Source: SZUA-584 sp041656035
GTDB taxonomy: Bacteria; Bacillota; Clostridia; Christensenellales; SZUA-584
Length of the DNA: 64,000 bases
Assembly: GCA_964586785.1 (NCBI GenBank)
Contig: CAZPHS010000004.1
Span: 1 to 64,000, forward strand
Direction of reading: 5' to 3'
Shown here in pieces: positions 9,596 through 18,431 of this stretch (positions within the stretch are counted from its first letter, which is position 1; each line of letters opens with the position of its first letter). The notes beneath the pieces were generated by a model that was not told the origin of the DNA, searched no databases, and saw only the letters and a program-made list of their open reading frames with translations. A program made the translations under genes and the position numbers.

Positions 9596-10498
9596 TTACG
9601 CGTCAATCGGCTTGATAACGGGCAGCGGCTGCGCGTTGAAAACAGTCGAGCAGGGAGGTACGGATTGCGTCAGCCACACATTGCCGCCTATAACGCAATC
9701 GCGCCCTATACGGGTATCGCCCCCTAGTATGGTCGCGCCGGAGTAGATTATTACATTATCCTCAATGTCGGGATGCCTTTTTATGCCCTTTATGGGGTTG
9801 CCGTTTTCGTCAAGCGGGAAGCTTTTCGCGCCGAGCGTCACCCCCTGATACAGCTTAACATTGTTTCCTATTGTGCATGTTTCGCCTATAACTACGCCTG
9901 TGCCGTGGTCTATAAAAAAACTGCGGCCAATACTGGCGCCCGGGTGGATATCTATACCGGTCGTTCTATGCGCGTATTCCGTCATTATTCGAGGTATTAT
10001 AGGCACTTTGCAATTATGGATGTGATGAGCGATACGGTATATGCTTATTGCTTCGAGAGAAGGGTAGCTGAGAATAATCTCTTCAATAGACTTTGCGGCA
10101 GGGTCTCCCTCGTATGCCGCCGTTATATCCGCGCCTAGCAAATGGCGTATTTTAATAAGCCCCTCCAGTATATTAACGGTCGTCTGCTCCGCGAAGCTCT
10201 CGCTCTGCGGACAATTTGCGGACGCATGTTTTTGTATACGAACAATTAAGGAAAAAAGCGCCTCGGCCGCAGCGCTGAGCTTGTCCGATATGACAGCTTC
10301 AAGCCGCTTGCCGCATATCGGTTCGCTCTCGAATATACCGGGGAGCACAAGGGAACGCAGCTGTTTTAATATATCTATAACCTGGGCGCGGGTTGTAAAG
10401 CCCGGCATTTCATTTTCGCTTAAGCTTTCTTTATTAATTTTGGCTAGCGCCGCCGCCACTTTATTGCCGCCAAGCCATTCATTTAAAGTTTTGCTCAT
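9596..10498 (-). CDS. cysE: Serine O-acetyltransferase (EpsC/CysE type)
   Basis: 300 residues. An N-terminal helical domain (1-165) is followed by a left-handed beta-helix of hexapeptide repeats with the serine acetyltransferase hallmark IDHGTGVVIGET and an upstream DIHPGA histidine. The enzyme makes O-acetylserine from serine and acetyl-CoA for cysteine synthesis. The length matches the long EpsC group of anaerobes rather than the short Bacillus CysE. The start at 10498 has AAGGAGAGG before it. It is divergent from a cysteine desulfurase, consistent with sulfur metabolism. The 255-bp gap downstream (9341-9595) is AT-rich with no gene seen. Confidence 0.88.
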   Translation of the reverse strand: MSKTLNEWLGGNKVAAALAKINKESLSENEMPGFTTRAQVIDILKQLRSLVLPGIFESEPICGKRLEAVISDKLSAAAEALFSLIVRIQKHASANCPQSESFAEQTTVNILEGLIKIRHLLGADITAAYEGDPAAKSIEEIILSYPSLEAISIYRIAHHIHNCKVPIIPRIMTEYAHRTTGIDIHPGASIGRSFFIDHGTGVVIGETCTIGNNVKLYQGVTLGAKSFPLDENGNPIKGIKRHPDIEDNVIIYSGATILGGDTRIGRDCVIGGNVWLTQSVPPCSTVFNAQPLPVIKPIDA

Positions 10499-10789
10499 GC
10501 CGCCTCTCCTTATCATATAATTCTATTATGCCGGCTGTTGCGGCGCTGTCAAGCGCGTTTGAAATTTCTTTAGCGCGCCGCCGCCAAAAAGCTATTCATT
10601 TGACAATGGCAGGCGACGCCTATGGTTTATTATATCCGCGCTTTGCGGTCAGTCAAATAATATAGTTTAATAAACATTATTAAAACAACAGGAATATAGA
10701 TGTATTATAAGAATTCGAAATGACCGGCACGGCATATTAAGTTTTAATAAAGGCGGCGGTCAAAGCAAATTAAGGGAGGTCGCTCTGCG

Positions 10790-11953
10790 GTGAACAAAAA
10801 AGTTTATCTTGACTATGCGGCGACAACATATCTGCGGCCGGAGGTTTTAAGGGCGATGCTGCCCTTTATGGGCGAGGTTTACGGAAATCCGGCCAGTGTT
10901 CATTTATTCGGGCAAAAGACGCGCTATGCGTTAGAGCGGGCGCGCGCGGTTATGTCGGGCGTTTTAAACGCGTGTCCGGATGAGATATATTTCACCTCCG
11001 GAGGCACGGAATCCAACAATTGGGCGATAAGAGGCATAACGGCGGGCTACACCCGAGGCAGAATTATTACGTCGCAGATTGAGCATCCGGCAGTGCTTAA
11101 CACGTGCAAGGAGCTGCAAAAAAAAGGTTTTGACGTGGTATATCTGCCGGTTGACGAATATGGCGTTGTAAGCCTTGGCGCGCTTAAAAATAAGCTTACT
11201 TGCGATACGGTGCTTGTAAGCGTTATGGCGGCCAATAACGAGATAGGAACAATCGAGCCTATTGCGGATATAGGGCGAATAGTTAAGGCGTGCTCCGACG
11301 CGTATTTTCATGTTGACGCAGTACAGGCCGCGGGCGCGCTGGATATAAGAAATTATAAATTGCCGCAGGTGGATATGACGTCCCTCTCGGCGCATAAATT
11401 CTACGGACCTCAGGGCATAGGCGCTTTGTATATAAAAAAAGGGACGCGTATACATTCGTTTGTTACCGGCGGTTCGCAGGAACGGGGAATGCGAGCCGGC
11501 ACATCAAATGTGGCCGGGGCTGTGGGAATGTCAAAGGCGCTCGAGCTTGCCGCCGCGGAGCAGCCCCGCGAATCAAGAAGGCTTTCAGCGTTAAGGGAAA
11601 GGCTTATTGGACGCGTGCTTGGCATTGACGGAGCGCGCCTTAACGGACACCCCGTAAAACGGCTGCCAAACAACGCGAACTTCTCTTTCGATTTTGTTGA
11701 GGGAGAGTCGCTTATGATAGGGCTTAACACGAAAGGATTCGCGGTATCCGCGGGCTCCGCCTGCTCTTCGGAATCGCGTGAACCGTCGCATGTGCTGCTG
11801 GCGATAGGTTTATCCCCAAAAGCCGCGCACAGCTCGTGCAGAATAACTATGGGCAGAAGCACAAGGCTGTCGGATATTGACGATTTTACCGATGCGCTTG
11901 CCTGTGTTATCTCTGATTTGCGCGCGGACGGGCGGGACGGTAAAAGACGATAA
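10790..11953 (+). CDS. Cysteine desulfurase, NifS/IscS family
   Basis: 387-residue fold-type I PLP enzyme. The PLP lysine is K203 in SAHKFYGPQG, with H99 stacking on the cofactor, and the persulfide cysteine is C325 in GSACSS. It releases sulfur from cysteine for iron-sulfur clusters or tRNA thiolation. No IscU or ThiI follows, so the acceptor is unknown. It starts at GTG 10790 behind AAGGGAGGT. The 291-bp gap before it, shared with the divergent acetyltransferase gene, must hold both promoters, but no strong consensus was recognised. Confidence 0.9.
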   Translation: MNKKVYLDYAATTYLRPEVLRAMLPFMGEVYGNPASVHLFGQKTRYALERARAVMSGVLNACPDEIYFTSGGTESNNWAIRGITAGYTRGRIITSQIEHPAVLNTCKELQKKGFDVVYLPVDEYGVVSLGALKNKLTCDTVLVSVMAANNEIGTIEPIADIGRIVKACSDAYFHVDAVQAAGALDIRNYKLPQVDMTSLSAHKFYGPQGIGALYIKKGTRIHSFVTGGSQERGMRAGTSNVAGAVGMSKALELAAAEQPRESRRLSALRERLIGRVLGIDGARLNGHPVKRLPNNANFSFDFVEGESLMIGLNTKGFAVSAGSACSSESREPSHVLLAIGLSPKAAHSSCRITMGRSTRLSDIDDFTDALACVISDLRADGRDGKRR

Positions 11954-11958
11954 ATGAG

Positions 11959-11977
11959 GCGGCTTCCGCGTTTTTTA
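11959..11977 (+). terminator. Terminator after the cysteine desulfurase gene
   Basis: Short GCGG/CCGC stem (11959-11969) followed by a T-rich tract from 11971. It lies between the desulfurase stop and ku. Confidence 0.45.
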
Positions 11978-12033
11978 TTTAACATATTACTTACCGCCTC
12001 GGGAAAAGCTAATAAAAAAGGAGGTGCTTTTTT

Positions 12034-12864
12034 ATGCAGACGGTATGGAAGGGCGCAATAAGCTTCGGGCTGCTTAACGTTCCGGTAAAAATGGGAGCGG
12101 CGACACAGCGCGAAAACGTATCGTTCAGGCAGCTTCATAAGCTGTGCAACACGCCTATAAATCAAAAACGATTCTGCGCCACATGCGGCAAAGAGGTGCC
12201 GTATGAGGAAATAGTAAAGGGCTATGAATACGAGCCCGGCAAATTCGTGCTTATAACGGATGAGGAGCTAGAATCGCTTCCCGTAAAAAGCGCCAAGTAC
12301 ATAGACATAGTAGACTTTATAGAGCTTATAGAGGTTGATCCCATATACTTTGACAAAACCTATTACCTGTGGCCTGAAAAAGGGGGCGAAAAACCGTATT
12401 TGATACTTCGTGACGCAATGCGGGAAACCGGAAAAGCCGCGGTGGCGAAAGTGACGCTTCGCAACAAGGAGCATCTTTGCATAATACGGTTGGTGGCGGA
12501 TACGCTTGCGGTGTGCATGATGTTCTTCCATGACGAGATAAGAAGCAGCGCCGAGCTTGGCATTACTGAGCTTTCCGGCAAAGTGCCGGTAAGACCAGAA
12601 GAAATGGAAATGGCGGTTAAGCTTGTAGATAATTTGACGGACAAATTCGAGCCGGAGAAATATCACGACGCCTACAGGGAGGAGCTGCTTAACCTTATCC
12701 GCGCCAAGGTTGCGGGGCAGGATGTGGTGCAGGCGAAGGAAGCCGTTTTGGAGCCCGCGGGCAATGTTGTCGATTTGATGGAACGGCTGCGGCGCAGCGT
12801 GGAAGCCACCAAGAAACAGTATACGCCGCCAAAAGAAACAAAGAACAAGGCGTCATCGGGTTAA
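12034..12864 (+). CDS. ku: Ku protein of bacterial non-homologous end joining
   Basis: 276-residue bacterial Ku. It begins with the typical WKGAISFGLLNVPVK and continues through the LHK-C region, a YEIVKGYE-like segment and a DEEL-SL motif to the FHDE barrel strand. Ku homodimers ring DNA ends and recruit LigD. The basic tail (about 250-276) fits the LigD/DNA-contact extension. The start follows AAAGGAGG. It converges on the ligase/polymerase genes, its TAA overlapping theirs by 2 bp, so the three genes form a complete NHEJ set. In Bacillus Ku is made in the forespore. Confidence 0.95.
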   Translation: MQTVWKGAISFGLLNVPVKMGAATQRENVSFRQLHKLCNTPINQKRFCATCGKEVPYEEIVKGYEYEPGKFVLITDEELESLPVKSAKYIDIVDFIELIEVDPIYFDKTYYLWPEKGGEKPYLILRDAMRETGKAAVAKVTLRNKEHLCIIRLVADTLAVCMMFFHDEIRSSAELGITELSGKVPVRPEEMEMAVKLVDNLTDKFEPEKYHDAYREELLNLIRAKVAGQDVVQAKEAVLEPAGNVVDLMERLRRSVEATKKQYTPPKETKNKASSG

Positions 12865-13745
12865 ATGGCGGGGAGCTTTTGCCGCATTGTGTATACGGGC
12901 GCAAAAAGATCGCCGGCTTTTTCTATTCTTTCGTCCATATTGCGTATGGTGAAAAAATCGGGCGTTACTCCGCCGCGCAGTTCGTCCCATGTTACCGGCG
13001 CGGATATATTTGCGTTCGGCGTGGCGCGGACGCTGTACGGAGACGGAAGCGTTTTGCCCCTGCCGTTTTGCACCGCGTCGAGATAAACGCGGTTTTTTCG
13101 CTTGGCAATGGCGCGTTCCATCGTAAACAAATCAGGGCGGGCGCCCTCGACGCTTTGGCAAACCCTTTTTAAAAACTCCCGCGCCTGCTCGTATGGAACG
13201 GGCGCGATGGGCACAACCACATGCACGCCTGTTTTGCCCGAAAGCTTAGGTATGCCCGCAAGCTTATAAGCGTCAAGAGCGGTTTTTATAAGCAGCGCCG
13301 CCTCCGCCGCTTCTTTAAAGCCGGTATCGCCCGAAGGGTCAATGTCGAATACAGCGACATCGGGCTTTTCAATATCGGGCAGGCGTGAAAACCAGGCGTG
13401 CATCTCTATGCACGAACGGTTGCACATGTATATTAAGCTGGGCAGGTCGTTTACAACGCACCAGTCTATCGTCTTTTCCCGGGAAGGCAGCGTCACGCTT
13501 TTTAGCCATTTTGGCGCGTTCGAAGGGCGCTGTTTCTGGTAAAATGTTTTTCCGTCTATGCCGTCGGGGTAATGCAGCATTGAAAAAGGACGATCTTTCA
13601 AATACGGCAGCAAATAAGGCGACATACGTATATAATAGTCGATTAAATCAGCTTTGGAAGCTTTAATTTCGGGAAAATATATTTTATCGGGGTTTGTTAT
13701 TTTCACACCCCTTCCTTCTACTTCAAATACGCTTATTGTTTTCAT
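12861..13745 (-). CDS. ligD: NHEJ polymerase/primase (LigD polymerase domain) as a stand-alone protein
   Basis: 294 residues covering just the archaeo-eukaryotic primase-like polymerase domain of LigD. The metal-binding DxD is in VFDIDPS, followed by the GKTGVHVVVP motif and a C-terminal aspartate in the WDEL region. The domain fills gaps at broken DNA ends, preferring ribonucleotides. The start ATG overlaps the stop of the ligase gene (ATGA) and has its own GGAGG inside the ligase 3' end. In Bacillus the same two domains are one 611-residue chain in the same order; here they are separate. Confidence 0.92.
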   Translation of the reverse strand: MKTISVFEVEGRGVKITNPDKIYFPEIKASKADLIDYYIRMSPYLLPYLKDRPFSMLHYPDGIDGKTFYQKQRPSNAPKWLKSVTLPSREKTIDWCVVNDLPSLIYMCNRSCIEMHAWFSRLPDIEKPDVAVFDIDPSGDTGFKEAAEAALLIKTALDAYKLAGIPKLSGKTGVHVVVPIAPVPYEQAREFLKRVCQSVEGARPDLFTMERAIAKRKNRVYLDAVQNGRGKTLPSPYSVRATPNANISAPVTWDELRGGVTPDFFTIRNMDERIEKAGDLFAPVYTMRQKLPAI

Positions 13746-14674
13746 ACAACCTCCGTAAAGCCCGTTATCGAGGGAGAACGCATCACGCCGCCGGAGGAGT
13801 ATTCCAAAAAGCGCACATTTACGCCAAGCAGCGGCTTAACCCAGCGCGCTCCTTTTATATCCGGCAAAGCTCTAAAAGGGCACGGACCGCCGGTATCGGC
13901 AAAAAGCTGTTTTAACATCCGCCACTGCGCCTGCGTTATGCCCGAAGCCGCCGCGCCTATAAACAAAAGTTCGTTCTCGAACGGCAGCCCCAGCAATAAA
14001 GAACGCGGGCGTCCGTTGTCGGTTAAATATCCGCCTATTACTGCCGTAAGCTCTCGATGGCATTTTATCTTCAGCCACGCGTCCGATTTTTTGCCTATAT
14101 GATAGCCGCTCCGTATCTTTTTTGAGACTATGCCCTCCAACCCTTCCGATTTCGCAATATTAAAAAGCGCCTTGCCCGATTCGGGCACGCTTTCAACAAG
14201 CTGTATAATGCCTTTGTTAAAAGGTATATTGTTAAGCAGCGTTAAGCGTTCCGCGAGGGGAAGCGAGAAAATTGGTTTGCCGTTGTGCCACAGCAGATCG
14301 AACACCATGTAGTTAACGCTTATTACGGCGGCGGCCGCCGATATTTTCCGCGGGGAACGGCACAAATCCCGTTTAAGCACTCGCGGAAAATCAGGCTTGC
14401 CGTCTTTGCCGGGCGCTATTATTTCACCATCGAGAACCGTGCAGCCGTCAAGCCCCGAAAGCGCGGACACAAGCTCGGGATATTGCGCGGTGCGCTCGTT
14501 AAGCCGCCTGTTATAAAGCCGCACGCTTTTATCGGGGTATATATAGGCAAGCACGCGCACACCGTCCCATTTTATCTGAAACAGCGTGTCAGAGCTGTCA
14601 AACGGTTTATCACAGCTTACCGGCTCCATTGGTTTTACCGGCCAGTTTTCAGCCCAATCGCATTTTGTGTCCAT
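13742..14674 (-). CDS. ligD: ATP-dependent DNA ligase (LigD ligase domain)
   Basis: 310 residues. The nucleotidyltransferase motif KWDG places the adenylated lysine at K35. Later ligase motifs are EGIVSKK and WLKIK, and an OB-fold follows. It seals breaks held by Ku. It is the first gene of a two-gene unit with the LigD polymerase and lacks the phosphoesterase domain found in mycobacterial and pseudomonad LigD. Ligase plus polymerase add up to 604 residues, very close to the fused Bacillus enzyme. Confidence 0.92.
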   Translation of the reverse strand: MDTKCDWAENWPVKPMEPVSCDKPFDSSDTLFQIKWDGVRVLAYIYPDKSVRLYNRRLNERTAQYPELVSALSGLDGCTVLDGEIIAPGKDGKPDFPRVLKRDLCRSPRKISAAAAVISVNYMVFDLLWHNGKPIFSLPLAERLTLLNNIPFNKGIIQLVESVPESGKALFNIAKSEGLEGIVSKKIRSGYHIGKKSDAWLKIKCHRELTAVIGGYLTDNGRPRSLLLGLPFENELLFIGAAASGITQAQWRMLKQLFADTGGPCPFRALPDIKGARWVKPLLGVNVRFLEYSSGGVMRSPSITGFTEVV

Positions 14675-14828
14675 TACATTATTCTTCTCATAAAGAAGCG
14701 TAAAAATGCGGCGGCGTTTAAGCCTTTTTATAAGCTTTGCGTCTTATAAAAAACAATATATTACCGTTAATATTTTTCGGCGCGGCATATAATACTAGTT
14801 ATAGATTATAGAAAGGAACTAAAACAAG

Positions 14829-15056
14829 TTGAAACACAATAAAGACAACAGAAAAGATAACGCGGAGAACATACAGCGGAATATAAACTCGACCATAAGA
14901 AATATACACCGCGCCGACGAGATGATAGAGAAAACGCCGGATAAAAAAATGAAAGAGACTTTAGAAGATAAAAATGAAAGAAGGCAGCACGCGCTTGCCG
15001 GTATGAGGCGCGAGATTAAAGACGAAGCGGATTATCGGGACAGACACCGCGACTGA
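14829..15056 (+). CDS. tlp: Small acid-soluble spore protein, Tlp family
   Basis: 75 residues, highly charged and helical. The pattern DN-EN-Q-NI-T-NI-AD followed by DKNERR and REIKDEA is that of the Tlp family of spore-core proteins. Tlp is made in the forespore in Bacillus and used up at germination. It starts at TTG 14829 after AGAAAGGA. Its placement next to the NHEJ genes is notable, because in Bacillus Ku/LigD protect spores. It is direct evidence that the organism is a spore-former. Confidence 0.85.
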   Translation: MKHNKDNRKDNAENIQRNINSTIRNIHRADEMIEKTPDKKMKETLEDKNERRQHALAGMRREIKDEADYRDRHRD

Positions 15057-15230
15057 TTTTTGCGTCTTGCCGGCTTGCAGGCGGTATAACCTTTTTTATA
15101 CGAACGGGGCAGCCGCTTTAAAGTCTTTCTTGTTATGTTTTTTTCTATTATACCCGATACGCGGCATACAAAGACTATCGCGTTCCCCCACGCAAACGGG
15201 AGCCACAAAGGCATAAGTCTATTACCGCAT

Positions 15231-15854
15231 TTAAGCAAAATAATTTAGTATGGAAGAGATATCATCGTCTCCGAATACGGAAATAATAACGCTTAGCATG
15301 TACTTATCAACTTTGCGGGTTAAAAAATACTGGAAAGCATTATAATCAGGCATTTCGATGCGTAACATTTTATATTGATTGCCGCATAACGATTCGTTTT
15401 TAATATCGCTGTAGACACATTTGTAGATTTGAGCGGTTTCGAATTGGTTTATTACATTATCAATATACTGCTCTTCGGTCATTTTCGTTTCGCCTGTTAT
15501 TAACAAAAGATTTTCATATAAAATGACTATGTTGGAACCCGTCGCGGGGTTTTGAACCATAGTATCGTAGATTGAACTTTTCTTAAGCGCTTCCTTATCA
15601 AATTCCAATCCCGCCTCGGCAAACATATCGGCGGATAAACCCATAATTTTGGCAATCTCTTCATCGGTTGCGTAAACCCAATCATCGGGCACCGAAAAGC
15701 TTATTTCCGCGTAATCGCTTGTATAAGCGTTGCCTTCAATTGTGCCGCGTGTAAGCTCTTTCTTTGTTTGAGGACTAAATAATTGTAAATCACAGCCTGA
15801 CATAAACAATACGCATATAAGCGCCAAAATAATTATATAATGTAATTTCTTCAT
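15231..15854 (-). CDS. Putative lipoprotein of unknown function
   Basis: 207 residues with a lipoprotein signal peptide: a KK start, a hydrophobic stretch, and a lipobox ending MSGC with C21 as the lipidated residue. The mature part has mixed alpha/beta composition and a segment reading like PsbP-type or DUF-type stress lipoproteins (an ISFSVPDDW motif near residue 52). I do not recognise the family with certainty. It is expected on the outer face of the membrane. It is a single gene, convergent with tlp. Confidence 0.65.
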   Translation of the reverse strand: MKKLHYIIILALICVLFMSGCDLQLFSPQTKKELTRGTIEGNAYTSDYAEISFSVPDDWVYATDEEIAKIMGLSADMFAEAGLEFDKEALKKSSIYDTMVQNPATGSNIVILYENLLLITGETKMTEEQYIDNVINQFETAQIYKCVYSDIKNESLCGNQYKMLRIEMPDYNAFQYFLTRKVDKYMLSVIISVFGDDDISSILNYFA

Positions 15855-15971
15855 ACAAGAACCTCTCTAAACTTATATAATTAACCAACCATATTAAAGA
15901 TGTTATAACAAATAATATACAGGGTCAAGGGTTAAATGATCAATTATATGGTAGTGACCGTTAAAAACCGA

Positions 15972-16000
15972 TTGACGCGGCGGCATGTATGCTGTATTAT
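15972..16000 (+). promoter_or_regulatory. Sigma-A-type promoter for ribU
   Basis: TTGACG (15972-15977), 17-bp spacer, TATTAT (15995-16000). It lies about 25 bp before the FMN aptamer, as expected for the leader transcript. Confidence 0.7.
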
Positions 16001-16020
16001 TAGTACAAATAAAATTTAAG

Positions 16021-16179
16021 TATATCTTCGGGGCAGGGTGTAATTCCCTTACCGGCGGTTGAAAGTCCGCGAGCGTAAGCTGATACGGTGAAACTCCGTA
16101 ACCGACAGTATAGTCTGGATGAGAGAAGAATAAGCATATTTTTTTATGCGGCTCCAAAGTTTACTTTTGGAGCTTTTTA
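16021..16179 (+). promoter_or_regulatory. FMN riboswitch (RFN element) with terminator
   Basis: The conserved RFN core is present in order: TCTTCGGGGCAGGGTG, an ATTCCCTTACCGGCGGT block, GTCCGCGAGC, then ACCGACAGTATAGTCTGGATG and the closing GAGAGAAGA. The aptamer spans about 16023-16131. A hairpin with stem GCTCCAAA/TTTGGAGC (16151-16173) and a T-run follows, so FMN binding should cause premature termination. It controls ribU, which starts 23 bp after the terminator. Confidence 0.93.
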
Positions 16180-16202
16180 TATGCTCCGAGAGAGGAAGAA
16201 AA

Positions 16203-16748
16203 ATGAAACTTAGCAAAAATGTAAGAATGTTGACTACGCTGTCGGTATTAACCGCGCTATCTATCGTTTTATTGATAGCCATTACACCTTTTCCTTTAAC
16301 GGCAATGGGCGATCTTAAGTATGATGCGATGGATATACCTTTTCTTATAGCCGGTTTTGCGTACGGTCCGGTTGCGGGCATAACGGTTGTAATAATTGCA
16401 AGCTTTATACAAGGGCTTACGGTATCCGCCAGTACGGGGCTCGTGGGAATAGCCATGCATATTATTGCTTCCGGCGCTTTAGTTTTGGTGTCCTCATTAA
16501 TATACCGCTCCATGCATAATAAAAAAGGCGCGATTATCGGATTAGCGGCCGGAGCGTTGGCCATGGCGGTCGTTATGATACCGGCAAATCTGTTTATCAC
16601 CGCCCCGTATTATCAAATATCCGTCGAGGTTGTTGCGGGAATGCTGCTGCCTTTCATTATTCCTTTTAACCTTATGAAAGCGGGTATAAATATTTTAGTT
16701 GTATTTTTGCTTTACAAGCCGCTAAGAAATTTTTTAATAAAAAAGTAA
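16203..16748 (+). CDS. ribU: Riboflavin ECF transporter substrate-binding subunit RibU
   Basis: 181-residue S-component with about six membrane helices. The N-terminal segment with LTALSIVLL, the DLKYDAMDIPFL loop and a GPVAGI turn are typical of RibU. It binds riboflavin/FMN and works with the shared EcfAA'T energising module, which is not in this window. The start at 16203 follows GAGAGGAAG. Control by the FMN riboswitch directly upstream supports the assignment. Confidence 0.93.
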   Translation: MKLSKNVRMLTTLSVLTALSIVLLIAITPFPLTAMGDLKYDAMDIPFLIAGFAYGPVAGITVVIIASFIQGLTVSASTGLVGIAMHIIASGALVLVSSLIYRSMHNKKGAIIGLAAGALAMAVVMIPANLFITAPYYQISVEVVAGMLLPFIIPFNLMKAGINILVVFLLYKPLRNFLIKK

Positions 16749-16763
16749 CCGTATTTAGTATAT

Positions 16764-16801
16764 AAGCGCGGTTTTGTAAATATTGCAAGCCGCGCTTTTT
16801 T
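16764..16801 (+). terminator. Rho-independent terminator after ribU
   Basis: AAGCGCGG (16764-16771) pairs with CCGCGCTT (16790-16797), followed by a T-run. Strong stem, directly after the ribU stop. Confidence 0.85.
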
Positions 16802-16846
16802 CATATATACTACATAAATCAGAATAACAAGGAGATACCGGAAATA

Positions 16847-17284
16847 TTGGCAACAACATATGCTACAAACAATGCGGAAGAGACGATTTCGCTTGGAGAA
16901 AAGCTTGCGGCGTCGCTTAAAAGCGGCGATGTGGTTGCGCTGTGCGGCGGGCTTGGGGCAGGAAAAACGGTTTTCGCTAAAGGAGTGGCAAAAGGGCTCG
17001 GCGTAGACGAAGAAGTGACAAGTCCCACGTATACGCTGCTTAAACAATACATGGGCAGCAGATTGCCTTTGTGTCATTTTGATTTATACAGAATAGAGGA
17101 TGAACAGGAGCTTGAATACATAGGTTTTTACGACTTTCTCGGCGGTGAGAACGTATGCTTGATAGAATGGGCGCAAAACGCGGGAAATATCAATCCAAAC
17201 ATTAAAGTACAAATATCGGGCAAAGGAAATGATACGCGCGTTATAAAAATATATGAGGAAAAAGATGCTTATACTGGCGGTTGA
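16847..17284 (+). CDS. tsaE: tRNA threonylcarbamoyladenosine ATPase TsaE
   Basis: 145-residue P-loop protein with GGLGAGKT at residues 34-41 and the TsaE-specific SPTYTL motif, then HFDLYR and EW segments. With TsaB and TsaD it installs t6A at position 37 of ANN-decoding tRNAs. It starts at TTG 16847 after AAGGAGAT. It overlaps tsaB by 20 bp and heads a tsaE-tsaB-rimI operon; tsaD is not in the window. Confidence 0.95.
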   Translation: MATTYATNNAEETISLGEKLAASLKSGDVVALCGGLGAGKTVFAKGVAKGLGVDEEVTSPTYTLLKQYMGSRLPLCHFDLYRIEDEQELEYIGFYDFLGGENVCLIEWAQNAGNINPNIKVQISGKGNDTRVIKIYEEKDAYTGG

Positions 17285-17942
17285 TACATCGGGGGGCGTG
17301 TGCTCCGCGGCTGTTTTAAACGGAAACTGCATATTGTCGGAATCATATATCAACGCGGGACGCACTCACTCCGAGACAATAGGGCCTATGATAGATTTTT
17401 GTCTTTCATGCTTGGGGCGCAGCGTACGCGATATCGATTTGTTTGCTTGCGCGGCGGGCCCCGGCTCTTTTACAGGACTTCGTATAGGCACGGGCATGAT
17501 AAAAGCGTTTGCGCACGCTTCCGGAAAGCCGGCTGTGGGCATTAATACGCTTGACGCTTTAGCACGCAATGTACGCGGCGCGGATGAAACGGTATGTCCG
17601 GTAATTGACGCCAGAAGGGGCGAGGTTTACACTGCCGCCTACAAAAACGGCAAAAGAATATCCGAATACAAAGCGGCGCCGCTTGACGTCGTTTTGGAAG
17701 AACTAAAAGGTGCGCCCGCTCTGTTTTTAGGCGACGCGGCTTTAAAATATAACGACAAGATAACAGCGGCGGGTTATGCCGCGGCACATGAGGGCGTAAT
17801 TTTACAGAGGGCTGGTTCCGTTGGGCTTGAGGCTTATGATATGTATCAGAACGGCAAGGTGTCGGACGCTTTCAGACTGGAGCCTTTTTATCTTCGTGAA
17901 ACACAGGCGGAACGTGTACTGGCGGAGCGGGAGGGACAATGA
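17265..17942 (+). CDS. tsaB: t6A biosynthesis protein TsaB
   Basis: 225-residue ASKHA-fold protein with the N-terminal ILAVDTSGG strand and the GPGSFTGLRIG motif diagnostic for TsaB. It is the non-catalytic partner that holds TsaD and TsaE in the t6A-forming complex. The ATG at 17265 is preferred because GAGG lies 6 bp before it; an ATG at 17253 would have no spaced ribosome site. The stop overlaps the rimI start (ATGA). Confidence 0.95.
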   Translation: MLILAVDTSGGVCSAAVLNGNCILSESYINAGRTHSETIGPMIDFCLSCLGRSVRDIDLFACAAGPGSFTGLRIGTGMIKAFAHASGKPAVGINTLDALARNVRGADETVCPVIDARRGEVYTAAYKNGKRISEYKAAPLDVVLEELKGAPALFLGDAALKYNDKITAAGYAAAHEGVILQRAGSVGLEAYDMYQNGKVSDAFRLEPFYLRETQAERVLAEREGQ

Positions 17943-18382
17943 ACACCGTTTTCCGCTGTGCGGCCAAGGACGATATAAAAAGTATTTACATGGTTGAAAC
18001 ACAGTGTTTTACGCGCCCGTGGTCATACGTTTCTTTGCTGGCCGACTTAACGGGAAACGAGTTCGCCCGATATTTGGTGGCGGAATTAAAAGGGCATGTT
18101 ATAGGGTACTGCAGTATGCATACCGTGGTTGACGAAGGGCATATCATGAATATGGCCGTACTGCCCGATTACAGGCGCAAAGGCATAGCCGAAAAGCTGC
18201 TTAAAACAATGATTGCGTTAAGCGGTCTTAATTATTTTACACTTGAAGTTCGCATGTCAAACTTTGGAGCGGTGCGCCTTTACGAGAAACTGGGGTTTGA
18301 AATTATAGGCAGGCGTCCTAATTATTACGGGGACGAGGACGCGCTTATAATGTGGAGAGGCAAAACGCGCCTTGATAGTTAA
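17939..18382 (+). CDS. rimI: Ribosomal-protein S18-alanine N-acetyltransferase
   Basis: 147-residue GNAT enzyme. The acetyl-CoA loop is RRKGIA within VLPDYRRKGIAEKLL, and the C-terminal LYEKLGFEIIGRRPNYY is typical of RimI. It acetylates the N-terminus of ribosomal protein S18 in well-studied bacteria. It is translationally coupled to tsaB, a conserved Firmicute arrangement. Confidence 0.92.
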   Translation: MNTVFRCAAKDDIKSIYMVETQCFTRPWSYVSLLADLTGNEFARYLVAELKGHVIGYCSMHTVVDEGHIMNMAVLPDYRRKGIAEKLLKTMIALSGLNYFTLEVRMSNFGAVRLYEKLGFEIIGRRPNYYGDEDALIMWRGKTRLDS

Positions 18383-18431
18383 TTGATATAAATGTATAAT
18401 CGTTTAAAACCCGCATGGTTTGATATTGTAT

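Noticed and set aside
15032..15238. 68-residue minus-strand frame beginning just after the lipoprotein gene, with a hydrophobic LMPLWLPFAWGNAIVF segment
   Set aside because: Codon use is passable, but there is no ribosome site and its end runs antisense into tlp. Left undecided; homologues in relatives would rescue it.
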